DNA of 64,000 nucleotides from Nematostella vectensis (lineage: Eukaryota; Cnidaria; Anthozoa; Actiniaria; Edwardsiidae): NCBI RefSeq assembly GCF_932526225.1, contig NC_064046.1, forward strand, positions 9,883,719 through 9,947,718. The letters run 5' to 3'. Position 1 is the first letter of the stretch; the number at the start of each line of letters is the position of its first letter. The notes beneath the pieces are model-generated. The model saw nothing but the letters and a program-made list of their open reading frames with translations, was not told the DNA's origin and did not search any database. A program made the translations under genes and the position numbers. Below, piece after piece: positions 1-12,214 of the stretch.

Positions 1-1443
1 TGCTCTTAATTTTTCACACCCTCGCCCCAGTGCACCTCGGCCCTCAAGCGGGCCACAGGAATCCCAGTCTGTATTCAAAGCAAATGAGACCCGGAGTAAA
101 AATGGAAAACAATGGGTACAAATTAGATATATGTCCGCTCATTGCTTGATTATAGCCTTCTGAACGTTTGAAAAATGGCTAAGCTGTGTGTTTTAGACAG
201 CTGTCGCTACCCCGTAATTCTAAGCTACTCATTGATAAAAGAAGTTTAGAAACCGCTCGCGACTGAGGCGTGGCCACGTTATTCAAACTATCCCGTTTCC
301 GAAATTTAACATCTGTGCCGCACATGTAAAGTTAATACCATCAGTCCGTTGGTTAATACGGCGACTCGCAGTCTACTTTGTCTACATTACCCTAACTTGG
401 AATTGCAATGCCATGTTGGCCTCAGGGCGACAGAGCAAAAAAAATGGCATCAAATTTTCCAATTCTCAATATATAAGCTCAAGATTCCGCATAGAAGGAG
501 TTCCTCTGACCAAAAGCTTGATTCCAAATTTTAAATTAATTTAGAAAATATGAAGTTTAGATATTAGCGAGCAAAGTTGGCTTAATTTCTGATCAGAGCT
601 CGACTTAAAAAACAAGGAGAACTTTGAACATTTGAAATTTGCAATTCAAGCCTCATTTGGTTTACATAACATAAGAAACTTCTGTGCAAAAATTCAAGCT
701 TACCGATGTTAACCAGACCTTATTTTGGGAAAACTTGCCATTTTTTTTGCTCTGTCCCTCAGGCCTTTTGTGATGACAAGAAAAAAGTACTAGATGGTAC
801 CTTAATCGCTTGCTATACCTATTAAAGCCCACTATGGCCGCGTGTGACGATAGTGTCAGAAGCTATTAACAGGTGACCTACACCTTTTGCAGGCTGCATT
901 CAGAAAGACAACGCACATACTTGAGTAATATTCTAAGTGCTAATTGACGACCTAGAGACCTGTGAAAACGCGTCTTTGTCATATCGATATACGTTTTTTT
1001 ATCTTTTTTTTTTTATCAAGCCAAAGTACTTATAGACAATCTATAGACCCGCAAAAACGCGTCCTTGTTTGTTATTTCGATACGAGTTTTTTTCTCTTTT
1101 ATTATTATTCTTGAACTTTCCTCTACGCTAACAATGTGGGATTAGTGATTTTGCTCGTGTTTCGTGAACAGTGATATCCACCTGGATCGTGAAGTGTTTA
1201 CAGATAATTGGTTAATCGGAAGAAATTGTCTCTTTTTTCATTGCTATAAATGACGGATCATTTGATACTTGGCAAATCGGTAAAGAAATTCATAAAACTA
1301 TTTTGGGCAAGCCAAATTCTCTATACAAAAAAACAAACAAGCAAAGTCTACTCACCAAACTCAGAGAGAAAAAAAAATCAAACTGTCCGCAAAAAATATA
1401 TAAAATCTAGCGGGAATAGAATTAGCACACTCCGTGACTACCG

Positions 1444-1474
<31 letters not shown>

Positions 1475-3308
1475 CACGAGTACGGGCTTTTCAAAATACT
1501 CGAATACGGGCTTTTTGAAACAACGTAAATACATGGCTTTTTGAAATAGATGAATACCGTAAATGATCTAATAAACGCCCGGGGCGTTGGGCGTTCAATA
1601 GATAGAAGGCGTTCTTTACAAACTATGAAAATATAACAAACCCAAGTGCATAAAATGGCGGCGTGATGGTCTTCTTCAATTCTCGCACCTCTTCCATTGA
1701 CACTCAAGAAATTTCATACGGGCGAGCACCGCCTTGATGGACATCCCTTTTCCGCATAAAGGGGTCAACTTTTATTATCAATTTTTTACTATGATAAGAC
1801 TTCCAAAAGATATGTTTGTCGTTATTTTAGCGGCTTTGTTGTGTCATGTAAGAAATGAAAAACAACGTTATTTATTAAATGTCTACGCTTTTGTTGTTTC
1901 GTTAAGCCAGGCAATGTATAATATACCCCTTTCGTTTGACAATTAAATCCGTTAAGCTTATTATCCACAACACAAACAACCTATCAAAGTCAGATTCAAT
2001 CGTCTGTCCATAATTCTAAAGATACTTATTTCGTAAACAGAAGCGATCGCTGATGATGTCAAAACTCTCATTCGCTCTCTAGAGTGAAGAACACCTTTTT
2101 TCTCCATGGTGTAAAAGTTTTTACTATCTTTTCATATCCGCCGTTTTGTTATCATATTTTGTCTTGAACACCGTCGCCCCAGGCTGTTCTAACCTGTTGA
2201 GATATCTTTTGCATTTTTTCCAGACATCAAAACAGAGACCGCTCAATGACGATATTTTCTGTCTACTAACTACTTGTTATTTAAGTGTTATTGATTTTTT
2301 TTTCCAATTGCTGATGCAATTAGAAGGTTGCTGATTTTCTTTTCAATGTTCGATTTTGTGATCATCAAGCTACTTGACTTATAATATGAGCTTAGCCATT
2401 GCTTAAAAACATTGCAATTATTGCTTATTGTGAAAAAATAAAAATAGCAATTCTGCTTTTTACTATCAAAATTGACCTTCAAAATTACTTCTGGGTACGA
2501 AATAATGATAGATATTATCGACCCAAATCGCTACATTGGGTGGAAAAAATGGTACAGTTGATACCCCCAAGTTGGCTAGTTAGAGCCTTAAGATCCCTAA
2601 TAACTGGCTATTTAGCCTAAGAAAAAAAGAAAAGAAAAAAGAAAAAAAATGCTATTCAGCTTTATTTTTATTTCTATTTCATTTTTTTTAGAAAAGGGAG
2701 GGTGTTTGGGGCCTAAAAAGAGATGTTTTATTTTTTCCACAGAAATAACCACATAATTTGTCTAAAACTAATTACATTGAAAATTAAACTAGAATCGATT
2801 TAGGCCCTAGAAACTAAAAAGGGTTTGAACTTTTTTTAAATCTTCGATTATTATAAAAAAGCGGTATTTGCCTTTAACCCTCACACAAAAAGTGACTGAC
2901 ACTAGAGATTTTTACTGACCTAAAGTGTGCATAAGGTATTATACATAGTGCGTCAATGCTTCATGAACAAACACATTACCTTGGGTTGTCATTATTGCCT
3001 ACGATGTACCCAGTCTCCTAGCCATTGTTGTTTTAAGGATAAGCTTTAGATAACCTAAAGCTGTGTTTCAGACGTCAATAGACGCAAGCGGATTTACACC
3101 TAAGCTGAAACAATCTATTGGTAATAAATAAACACGGACATAACGCTTTAACGTCATCCCAAAAGTGATTTGTATATTAAAGGTTTAATTCCCCATTGTA
3201 TACCAAACCATTCACCCCAATCTGATGATTTCTCTATACGAAAACATGGGCAGTTAAATTTGAGTGAAACCCTGGAAAACCTTTGAGACCCAAACAGCTG
3301 TCCTCATT
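1..3308. other. AT-rich intergenic sequence, no gene seen
   Basis: No open frame here has a recognisable domain or convincing splice sites. There is a 27-base T run at 1444-1470, followed by a few degenerate copies of a 15-mer like ACGGGCTTTTTGAAA up to about 1560. A diverged duplication of about 75 bp (containing AAACGCGTC and a T-rich tail) covers about 960-1105. An A-rich stretch lies at 2620-2650. Confidence 0.5.
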
Positions 3309-3326
3309 AAACACCCTTACTAATAC

Positions 3327-3817
3327 GGACACCCTTGGTACCTCGTCTTGTGTTGGTATACACTCAACCCTCTTTATTACGGACACCCTTGGTACCTTGT
3401 CTTGTGTTGGTATACACTCAACCCTCTTTATTACGGACACCCTTGGTACTTCGTCTTGTGTTGGTATACACTCAACCCTCTTTATTACGGACACCCTTGG
3501 TACCTCGTCTTGTGTTGGTATACACTCAACCCTCTTTATTACGGACACCCTTGGTACTTCGTCTTGTGTTGGTATACACTCAACTTTCTTTATTACGGAC
3601 ACCCTTGGTACCTCGTCTTGTGTTGGTATACACTCAACCCTCTTTATTACGGACACCCTTGGTACCTCGTCTTGTGTTGGTATACACTCAACCCTCTTTA
3701 TTACGGACACCCTTGGTACCTCGTCTTGTGTTAGTATACACTCAACCCTCTTTATTACGGACACCCTTGGTACCTCGTCCTGTGTTGGTATACACTCAAC
3801 TTTCTTTATTACGGACA
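3327..3817. repeat. 54-bp minisatellite, about 9 units
   Basis: Nine head-to-tail units of 54 bp differ by only a few substitutions (for example CCTCG/CTTCG and CCCTCTT/CTTTCTT). Because 54 is a multiple of three and the unit lacks stops in several frames, ORFs of 128-202 codons run through it on both strands. That is a property of the array and not evidence of a protein. No splice sites or start context support coding. Confidence 0.93.
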
Positions 3818-3902
3818 CCCTCGAGACTGCAATTTAGTATCCATAATATCGAATCAAGACAGGAGGCACTTTTTTTTTCAATTTTTATTTCCGGCCTCGG
3901 GC

Positions 3903-4176
3903 ATTGTAGCGGGGTGATCGCAATAGCAGGGTGTTCGCAATAGCAGTGTTCGCAATAGCGGGGTGATCGCAATAGCAGGGTGTTCGCAATAGCAGGGTGT
4001 TCGCAATAGCAGGGTGATCGCAATAGCAGGGTGTTCGCAATAGCAGGGTGATCGCAATAGCAGGGTGATCGCAATAGCAGGGTGATCGCAATAGCAGGGT
4101 GTTCGCAATAGCAGGGTGTTCGCAATAGCAGGGTGTTCGCAATAGCGGGGTGTTCGCAATAGCGGGGTGTTCGCAA
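3903..4176. repeat. 17-bp minisatellite, about 16 units
   Basis: The unit is GCAATAGCAGGGTGTTC with two main variants, GTGTTC and GTGATC, and an occasional CGGGG form. It starts about 85 bp after the end of the 54-bp array. The 17-bp period cycles through all three frames, so the ORFs seen here on the minus strand repeat every 17 residues and are artefacts. Confidence 0.93.
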
Positions 4177-5320
4177 GGCGATAGCTCACTGTGACGAGCT
4201 GTCTGTTTTAGGGAGGGCTGTAGAGAAGCTATGCCATGCAGTGTTTGTCCGTAATAACGAGAATTGACTGTATTACCATTATTTAATTATGCATCTTTTC
4301 GCGCATGGCGTCTCGTGAACCATATCTTTTTAAGTTTTTAAATATATCATGCGAATGGCCAGAGAAACCTTAAAGATAGTCATGTGGTATCACTTAGGCT
4401 AGCTTCCGACTCTCCTTATATTCGTTTTAACCCCTAGCAACCAGTTATATTTAAAAACTAGGACTAGCTATAGCAGCGATTTATGTCTTGCTCGACCTTT
4501 ATACGCGAGGAACCTAAGAAAAACTGGCCTGTGAAACGTAGTATCGCATGCCAGAGCTCTAAGGTAAAGATAAGGTAAAGTTCGTTTATAAAATACCATT
4601 AACGGACTCTGATGCGTTTAGGCTGGCGTTGAATGATCAAATTCTTAAGCTAATATGAACGTCATGGGACTGTTTGTCTTACAAGTGCCATTCCGCCTTA
4701 GTAAGGAAATCACGGTTAATCCCACTTAGTTTTCCGTTTAACCTATTGCTATATTTAGTCATAATGCCTAATACGTTTGTTAACTGTTCGATATTGTAAA
4801 GGTATCGGAATGTGTAAGCTCCCACTTACACTAGTTATCGATACCTTTGTTGCGCATGCGCAAGGTCGTTTAGAATTCACATGAGTGATAAATTCGATAG
4901 GATCCGTCGCAGTCGTTCTGCTAAAAAGAGGTTAGCTATAAGATTTTGATTCGGTGGGTAAACCTCCGAAATTCCTTTGCTGGGGGAAGACGCCATTTTC
5001 TTTGACAAGTCCTATGTAAAATGTCGGCTTTACTCGTGGAGGAAGGGGGGAGGGGAGAGGCGTGCATCTCCATTTCACCCGTGCCATGCTACAGTGCTGG
5101 TTTTTAGAGAATGCCCATCAACCACTTTTTGTCATTGTTTATAATTAAGAAAAATCCATCGGCTTATTTGCAAGAAAACTGTACTAACCACCAACGATTG
5201 AAGTTTAATACCTTATTGACGATATTTTATTAAAAGTGTCTCAGTTACTTGCTTGAATAAGCCGATGGAAGTGGTAGTTTTGTGTGAATGGGATTTGTAT
5301 GGAAGCGTAAAATAACGGCG

Positions 5321-5371
<51 letters not shown>

Positions 5372-8031
5372 TTATTTTCTACCCCTCAAGTATATTTTTT
5401 ATTTGCTTTTCCGCAATTATATTTATTATTAATTTTTCTAAATCCCTTCTTCATTAAAATAATTCACGAGCTGTTGTGGGCCTTAAGTACTTTCTGGCAA
5501 TGTTTCTGGTTTTTTTAAACAATAATCTTGCTTTCGAAGTTACTGTGGAAATACAAGGAAAACTCCAGGAAATAGAGAGGTTTTATTAATGATTCTGGCT
5601 TGCTGGAGTTTAATTTTGTGTGTGTCTATGCTTGTCTCATGAATGTGCTTTAGACAATTCTTAAAATGGGAATTGTTACGATGGAGAGGCCAACACACCT
5701 CAAAGAAAAGAAAATATTTATAAAAGACCAGCCTAAATAACGATAATAACTGATAACTGCATTACTAGTAATTGATTTTTCATTAATAAAAAATAATTTA
5801 CTCATAAAGGTTGTCGTTTTTTTTTTTTTGCTGTTTGTCAGAAATCATTCTTTTTATATAATTTGCTGGTTGTGTCATAAAGAAATTCAATCAATTTGAA
5901 TACAATTAAGAGTTGTATTTCTGTAACTAATCGATTCCCTTATTATCAACAACTATCCACCCACCATCTAAAAAGTTAGAAAATCTTTTACCAATGTTGT
6001 TTTAGACGGAAAAGATCTTTCGAAAAAAAGTAACCATCATAGCTTGCCAGTATAATATGATAAACAGTTTTATTCAGCAAAATGGACGCATAAAACCAAG
6101 GTAGGGATGTCTATGAGACTGGGCAAATATTCAAGCTCGCGGCTACTATTCGCTCAATTCATTAAAATATGTGGTACGTCCCTTATTCTTTTGATGTATA
6201 CCTGCTGCGGGGCAAGAGATTATTAAGTAATAAAACTAAGTGTTAACTTAATACTAGACAGGACAGATGCTTCAGGCGCTGATAGTATCTTAACAATACG
6301 TTTCTAGAGCGCGAGCGAGCTTGATTTTCCCGCCAAAAACTGGCGTTCCTGAAAATTTTGCTTCTATATTTTTTTTATAATTTTTGCCTGAAAAAGTGCC
6401 GGTAGATAGGACCACTCGAGATCCTTTGAAATATGTCTGAGGATTTCTTTTCTTTTTTTTTTAGAAACTTTGAATTGGATGATAACAAATGACCAACATT
6501 GTGTTGTTGCTTGGGGCTTGTCTGGTGGTTGAAAACAAGCCAATAAATAATAACTTATGACATAAACTTTTCTTGTATTCATTTGAAAACAGTGATTCTG
6601 TCACAACTAGGGTTTATGCGGCTTCGATTTACCAATCAATTTCGGTCTAACGGATAACTACACATACCCTTGAGATTGACGGAGTCTGCTCCTTTCAATA
6701 CATTTTAAATGCCTTCCCCTTTGCCACGTCTAGACAAGATATGTCCATAATCGCTCGAAAAGAAGGGAAATAAATATAATAGCCCCTAGGAGGAATGACT
6801 AAGGATGTAGCGAAAAACACTTTTTTTCATTGCCTTAGCTGACAGGCATTGTTTGTTTAAGGCAAATGAAGGTGTTTCGCTTCAGACCAATATCTCAGCG
6901 ACATATTATATTTACCATTGGTAAGCACCCGAAGATTACAGTCTGGGTGTATTAGACTGAAGTAATAAGTCACCCAATTGTTACCAAATCTAAAACCCAA
7001 GCCATCCACCAGACACAGTTTATTCAAGCTGTTTTTATTTCAAAATTACGTTCCTTCTATCTACAAATAACAACTCTCAATTAAGACTTCTGGTGCATTT
7101 TCCGTGGCAAAATCTTTTTTTACAAACGCTTCTTACAACATTTGCTCGCTAAAAAGCGCGACTAATACAATTATTATTGTTCAAATGGAACAATTTCACG
7201 TCAACGCAATCAGGTTTTCGGCGATAAGGAATCTTCTAAAGTTTCCCGACCTTGTCAAAATAAAAAAAAAAAAAAAACTTCATAGCCTTGACTGAAGAAA
7301 ACAAACACTTACTTTAATTCACAAACCTAATTCTCTAAATCGAAATGGTATTTGATACCATAAGAGCACTCGATACAGTTTAACAATTCGTGTTTTTACA
7401 ATTTTCGAATCCGTGAGTTAAACCCACTATAACAAATAAAATCACTCTGTACACTAAACTATTTTCTTAATTTTGAACACCTAAGAAAGCCCAGCTCTCT
7501 AAAGCTTCTTTGTCTCTTTTATTGTTTTCTTCTGGCATAGCATTCGGTTTCCAGCGCGATTCTCTATCGCGAAGAAAGCGTCGTCAAAGCCAACGCTGCG
7601 TCGAACTCTCGGTAGTCGGTAGCCTCTGAACTCCTACAAATCACATCAAATGACGGACGAATGAGAATGCTTCGTTGAACATATGTCTGAAAGGCCAAAA
7701 GCTTGAAACAATGACCCACCAGTATGTATTAGTCAAAACAACATCATGATACTTTGTGAAAAAAACATGTTTTTCTTTCTAACCCCCCATCGTTTGATAA
7801 GACGCTTTGTTTTACGTTCAGGATAGTGATGAATCTATTTGAATTCGAAGGAAAAACTAAAAAAGATTTTCGAGGAAAAAACTCCACTTAGACCTTTGTA
7901 GACCAGAAACAGCGTGAAAGTGAGTGTATTCAGGTTCAATGTATGTAGTAAGATTAAACTGACGAAAACAAGAAAAAAAAAATATCTCCTCCGAACCCTT
8001 AACACACAAAAACTACTGGTTTCCTCGAGAG
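4177..8031. other. Intergenic sequence with one ATTT microsatellite
   Basis: No gene is recognisable. A pure (TTTA)n microsatellite occupies about 5321-5375. Homopolymer runs occur near 5816-5830 (T) and 7261-7277 (A). The right part is downstream of the Irx gene on its own strand and could hold a longer 3' UTR, but I see nothing that shows this. Confidence 0.45.
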
Positions 8032-8037
8032 TTTATT
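8032..8037 (-). terminator. Possible AATAAA polyadenylation signal of the Irx gene
   Basis: AATAAA on the minus strand lies only 8 bp beyond the inferred Irx stop codon (TAA, 8046-8048). The 3' UTR would be unusually short if this is the signal used. Alternative signals further downstream cannot be excluded. Confidence 0.3.
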
Positions 8038-8045
8038 CGTGTTGT

Positions 8046-11000
8046 TTACCTTGGCTCGGGAGGTCTGAAGGACGCTTTTGCCGGTTCCTCTTCTTTTACT
8101 TTTTCAACAGGACTACGCGGTCGTGTCTCTTTGCTTTCACCGCTAGTTCTTCTTTCAGGCTTTTCGGCACTTTGTGAGCTTGGAGCTGGAAATAAAGGAG
8201 TAAAATTAGGTAAAACATAAAGCAATGATACGATGTTTTTGTTTAAAGTCGGGTTTTAATATAATACCCACGCCAATTGCGGTACTTTTGAGTCTCTGCA
8301 CAAAGGCAAAGTCTGTCTGTGTAAAAGGAAATGAGTAAGTTTACCGACAAAACCTTTCTTCTCGAATAAGCATTATTAAAGCCATTGTTAAAGACTTTCG
8401 CTTGCAAAAAAGGCCGAATACGAAGTTCTTTAAGCGGACAGTTGATTTTCAGTTTAGTTTGGAATTTTGCGGATGGTTTTCGGGTTTATTAAAGCTAGGT
8501 TGTGTATTTTCACAGAATACTGATCAAAACCGAAACTAATTGGTGCTTGTACAAGTTTAGTAGTCATTTTACAGTCAAGTTTGATGTTAATGCTTTCCAT
8601 ATTGCAAAACAGGAACATCAAGACAAGCGTTTCTCAAGAAGGTACGGCACGGTTAAAACTTTTACAAAGAACATCCAGATCTTGTACTAAATAACAAAAC
8701 CCTGTAACATATTACCTATTGCGGGTTGTTTTAATAACATTTTCATTTTGGTAGAATTTGCTTAGAGTTGATAAGTTGTTTAAACAACTTGAAGTTTTGC
8801 TGTAATGAAAAAAAAAAAAAAAAACAGCTCAGCACCAAAAACTTCGCGAGCCGTCTATCGTGAAAAGAGAAAAGGTGTGAATCCCTGTTTGTTGTCTACT
8901 TATGATTGGTTTGTTTAGTTGAACGTTGGATACCACAAGGACATTTTAAGATCGAAACATTAATATCGAGGCTTGAATTCAAGAACCAAGTTTCTTTTTA
9001 TAAATTTTATCACATTGACTAAAGTATTACATCCCTATTTTAAGCCCTCTTAGCTGAATTGAAAACAGCAAACAGAATCTAAGACCGCGATTTTTTCTAT
9101 ATTCTAATCTTCTTTGGGTAATTAACTCCAGAACTATACATCATTAACAGATACTATGTTTTTTCGTATAGTCCCCTGTAAAAAGATTTGAGATCGAAAT
9201 CGTTTTTTTAATCCCAATGTGAGAACCTCGACAAACTCGGGTGTAACGGAGGAAAAATTTGAGGCTATTTAGACTCATGTTCTCAGACGTTCTAAGCATC
9301 TGACCTTAAGCATCAAGCCCCTGTAACAATCTAACCTCTCGATAGATTCAATAGTGTATACTGTGGTGATAGGACGAAACGTGAGATGAAGGTCAGCGCA
9401 GAACAATCGAAATAAAAAGTGGAATGCTGCCAAGAGATCTGCCTACATGACACTTACACAGTCTAAAACACGGATTAAATCTGCTAGCTTCTAGCTAATT
9501 CTGATTAGTTTATTCCTATCGTTATTTCTAGAGCTGGGTGGTACGACTTTAATTTCTGCTTTTGTTAGTTCCCGTGGTTACATCTTAGAGATAAGAAATA
9601 TCCATAAGCAGTTGCTCTATTTCAGGCACGCTTTCGATAAATTCTGAAGTTCCAGATACGGGTTTTACTTTCTTTAACTCCCTAATCAGCCCCCGCTGGA
9701 AAATAGTGTGAAATGTTTTGCCCAAAAGTAACGTCTAGACAGAGATATTATTCCTTGAACATGCACACGCATTCTGACAACAGACAAAGCCAACGCTGCA
9801 AAAATAGCCTTGACTAACCTCACAGATTGACCGCAGCGAGAAGCAGGAATTGGTCAGTATTAATACCATTCTTTTTGGAACAAATTAGAGACCAATACAG
9901 TATACAAACTTGTGACGCCTTGAAATGTGTCCTTTACTAAAACTCAAATGTCACTTTAGACTAGATGGCTAGCTTTGGTTACTAACCTGAAGTGATAACT
10001 GGAATTTCTGTTGAAGTTCTTTGCTTTGGTGTAGATGGAAGTGGTTTACCGGCCACTCCACTCGATTCCATGTAGCTGGCCACGGGTGCTGTGTAAAAGC
10101 ATCCATCTACCCACTTTCTTAAGCTTTTCACTGGGGAATCCAGGACATGGTTTTGAGCTGTAGAGATGAGGATGGCTGAAGGAATAGATTTGGGCAGAGA
10201 ATGCGTTTGATTTGTCGTATCTACTAAAGATGTGATTATGTTGGGACGTTTGGTATCCTCTCGCGGAGGGCTTTCTCTGTCCCGCGTCGAGTCGGATTCT
10301 TTTTTATCCTCTGCTTCATCGATTACACTTATCTTTTCATTGTTCTCTGTCTCGTTCTCTGCAACAAAAACGTTTACGATAAGGCTAAAGTCTCTCCTAG
10401 AATTCTGTAAAAATGGAATCCTACCTGATGTTATCTTTTTAAAATACTGGACAAAAACTATATCTTGAAATAAATACTCGAACTTGTAGTACTTGGGAGT
10501 TTAATAAACATTTACCAAGCCCCTTAAGAAAACATTGACTTGTTGTTTCAACTGAAAAGATAGGGATTTGAATTTTATTCTCATTGTCTGCGTTTTTAGA
10601 ATGGCTGTAGAAGTATTAATAGCCTAGTGTCTTGTTCAATCGTCCCACCCACAATCCAGTGTTTGGAAACTTTCCGGACACCATTAACACATCAAAGACT
10701 TAACTCAAAGATTAAAGTGTCTTAAACAAGAACAACATGAAAGATAAGCTAAAGGAAGTCGGGCACGCTGCTCATACCTTGAATATGAACTTTCTCATCG
10801 TGATTTTCAGAGGGCTTTTCCTCGTCGTCACTGGTAATATCTAGATCTCCATCGTCATCGATGTCGCTACCATCCACCCCGTCTTTCTTTTCGCCACATC
10901 TATTTCTCGGCGACCAAGTCATTTTATTTTCTTTCTTCAGTCTGCGTCTGGCGTTGGCAAACCATGTCGAAACTTGCGTCAGTGTCATCTTTGTCAATAT

Positions 11001-12214
11001 CGCCAGCATTATTTTTTCTCCCTTTGTCGGGTAAGGGTTCTTTCTGTGTTCGAAGAGCCACGCTTTTAGTGTGCTTGTCGTTTCTCTGGTCGCATTTTTG
11101 CGCCGCGCGCCCGCAGCCGCGAGATCGATAGGAGAAAATCTGCAGGAAGAAACAGAACGTTTGACATGACTGGAAGTTAGAGCCAAGAATAGAGCTATTC
11201 AATTCAAAGTGTCCCGCTACAGAATCTTGTCTACTTTATATTGTGAATTGCCAAGCCTTCGCAAAGCACATCGAACTTTACACTTTAATTGCGTTCATGT
11301 TGTACAGGCTTGTAACTCAAGAAAAACATGACAAATATGAACAGAAACACTTGTAGGAACCATCACGTAAAAGCAACACCAGAGTAATATCGACGTATAT
11401 GTCGCGGTTGAATTGTACAGGTAGTGGCATTGTGTCGAACGTTCAACGTATTGATGTCTGAGGACAGGCTCTGATGTCTAAAACGATCAGCGCTAATTCG
11501 GTTGTACTTACCTTTCTGCAAATCTCGTACAGGCCGGGTGAGTGTGAGGATCGAAACCGTGTAGCTCAAACGGCGCGCGAGAGGCCTGTGATAGATACCA
11601 AGAGTCCCTCCAAGGCTGAGTCGAATCCTTCATGTCACACGCTCGTGCCTGCGACAAAAACCAGGACAAAATTGAAATCCCATAAGAACGGAACTAGAAA
11701 GTAAGATATAATTTCTAGAAATTAAAAGCTTGGGTTTGATAGAGATATTGGGAGCACGCCACGCGCGTTGATTAATTATCACACGAGGTGATTCAAAACC
11801 AGACAGTTACTAGACGCATACCAATGGCGAGTAAAATGCTGACAATCCCGTCCCGCTGCCCAAGGAAAACCCTGCCTCCCCGAACGCAGGTCTCGGTAGA
11901 ACACTAACAGGAACTGATGCCACACGATGCTGTAAGACCCTGTCGAATTGGCACGGGCAGACAGAATGACCAGGCATACCGTCGTGGACCTGGCGTACCG
12001 AATCACAACACGAATTGCCAGCTCCGTGTAACATCAACTGAAACGAGACAGTACACATCACTAAGCAGTCTGGTAAGTTTACCAAGATCAATTTCACTTT
12101 GTACATTATTGTATATTCCTACATTGGCTTTATTCTCCCAGGGTATCTCACCTGAGATGGATACGAGCAGCCGAATTGAGAGCAGGGAAGTTTAGACGTC
12201 GTCGAATCAGCCAT
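8046..12214 (-). CDS. Irx: Iroquois-class (Irx) TALE homeobox transcription factor, six exons
   Basis: Nuclear DNA-binding patterning regulator. Exons read on the minus strand are 12214-12152, 12037-11822, 11648-11512, 11139-10778, 10358-9987 and 8185-8046. All junctions have GT/AG sites and phases match, giving 1290 nt, about 429 aa. The homeodomain (about residues 150-212, exon 4) begins [10 protein letters not shown], has the three-residue TALE insertion (PYP) and ends with helix 3 [14 protein letters not shown]. These are Irx hallmarks. Exon 2 holds a VCPCQFD block and ends AFYSPL; exon 3 continues [10 protein letters not shown]. Both resemble the conserved Irx N-terminal region. An acidic stretch ([19 protein letters not shown]) follows the homeodomain, as in the family. 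Exon 5 has LRKWVDGCF, possibly a C-terminal Irx block. The homeodomain call is certain. Exons 1, 2 and 6 rest on splice sites, phase and partial similarity. Confidence 0.9.

Noticed and set aside
3234-4189. Long ORFs of 85-202 codons on both strands across the minisatellites
   Set aside because: They are generated by the 54-bp and 17-bp tandem units, exist in several frames at once and have no splice or start context.
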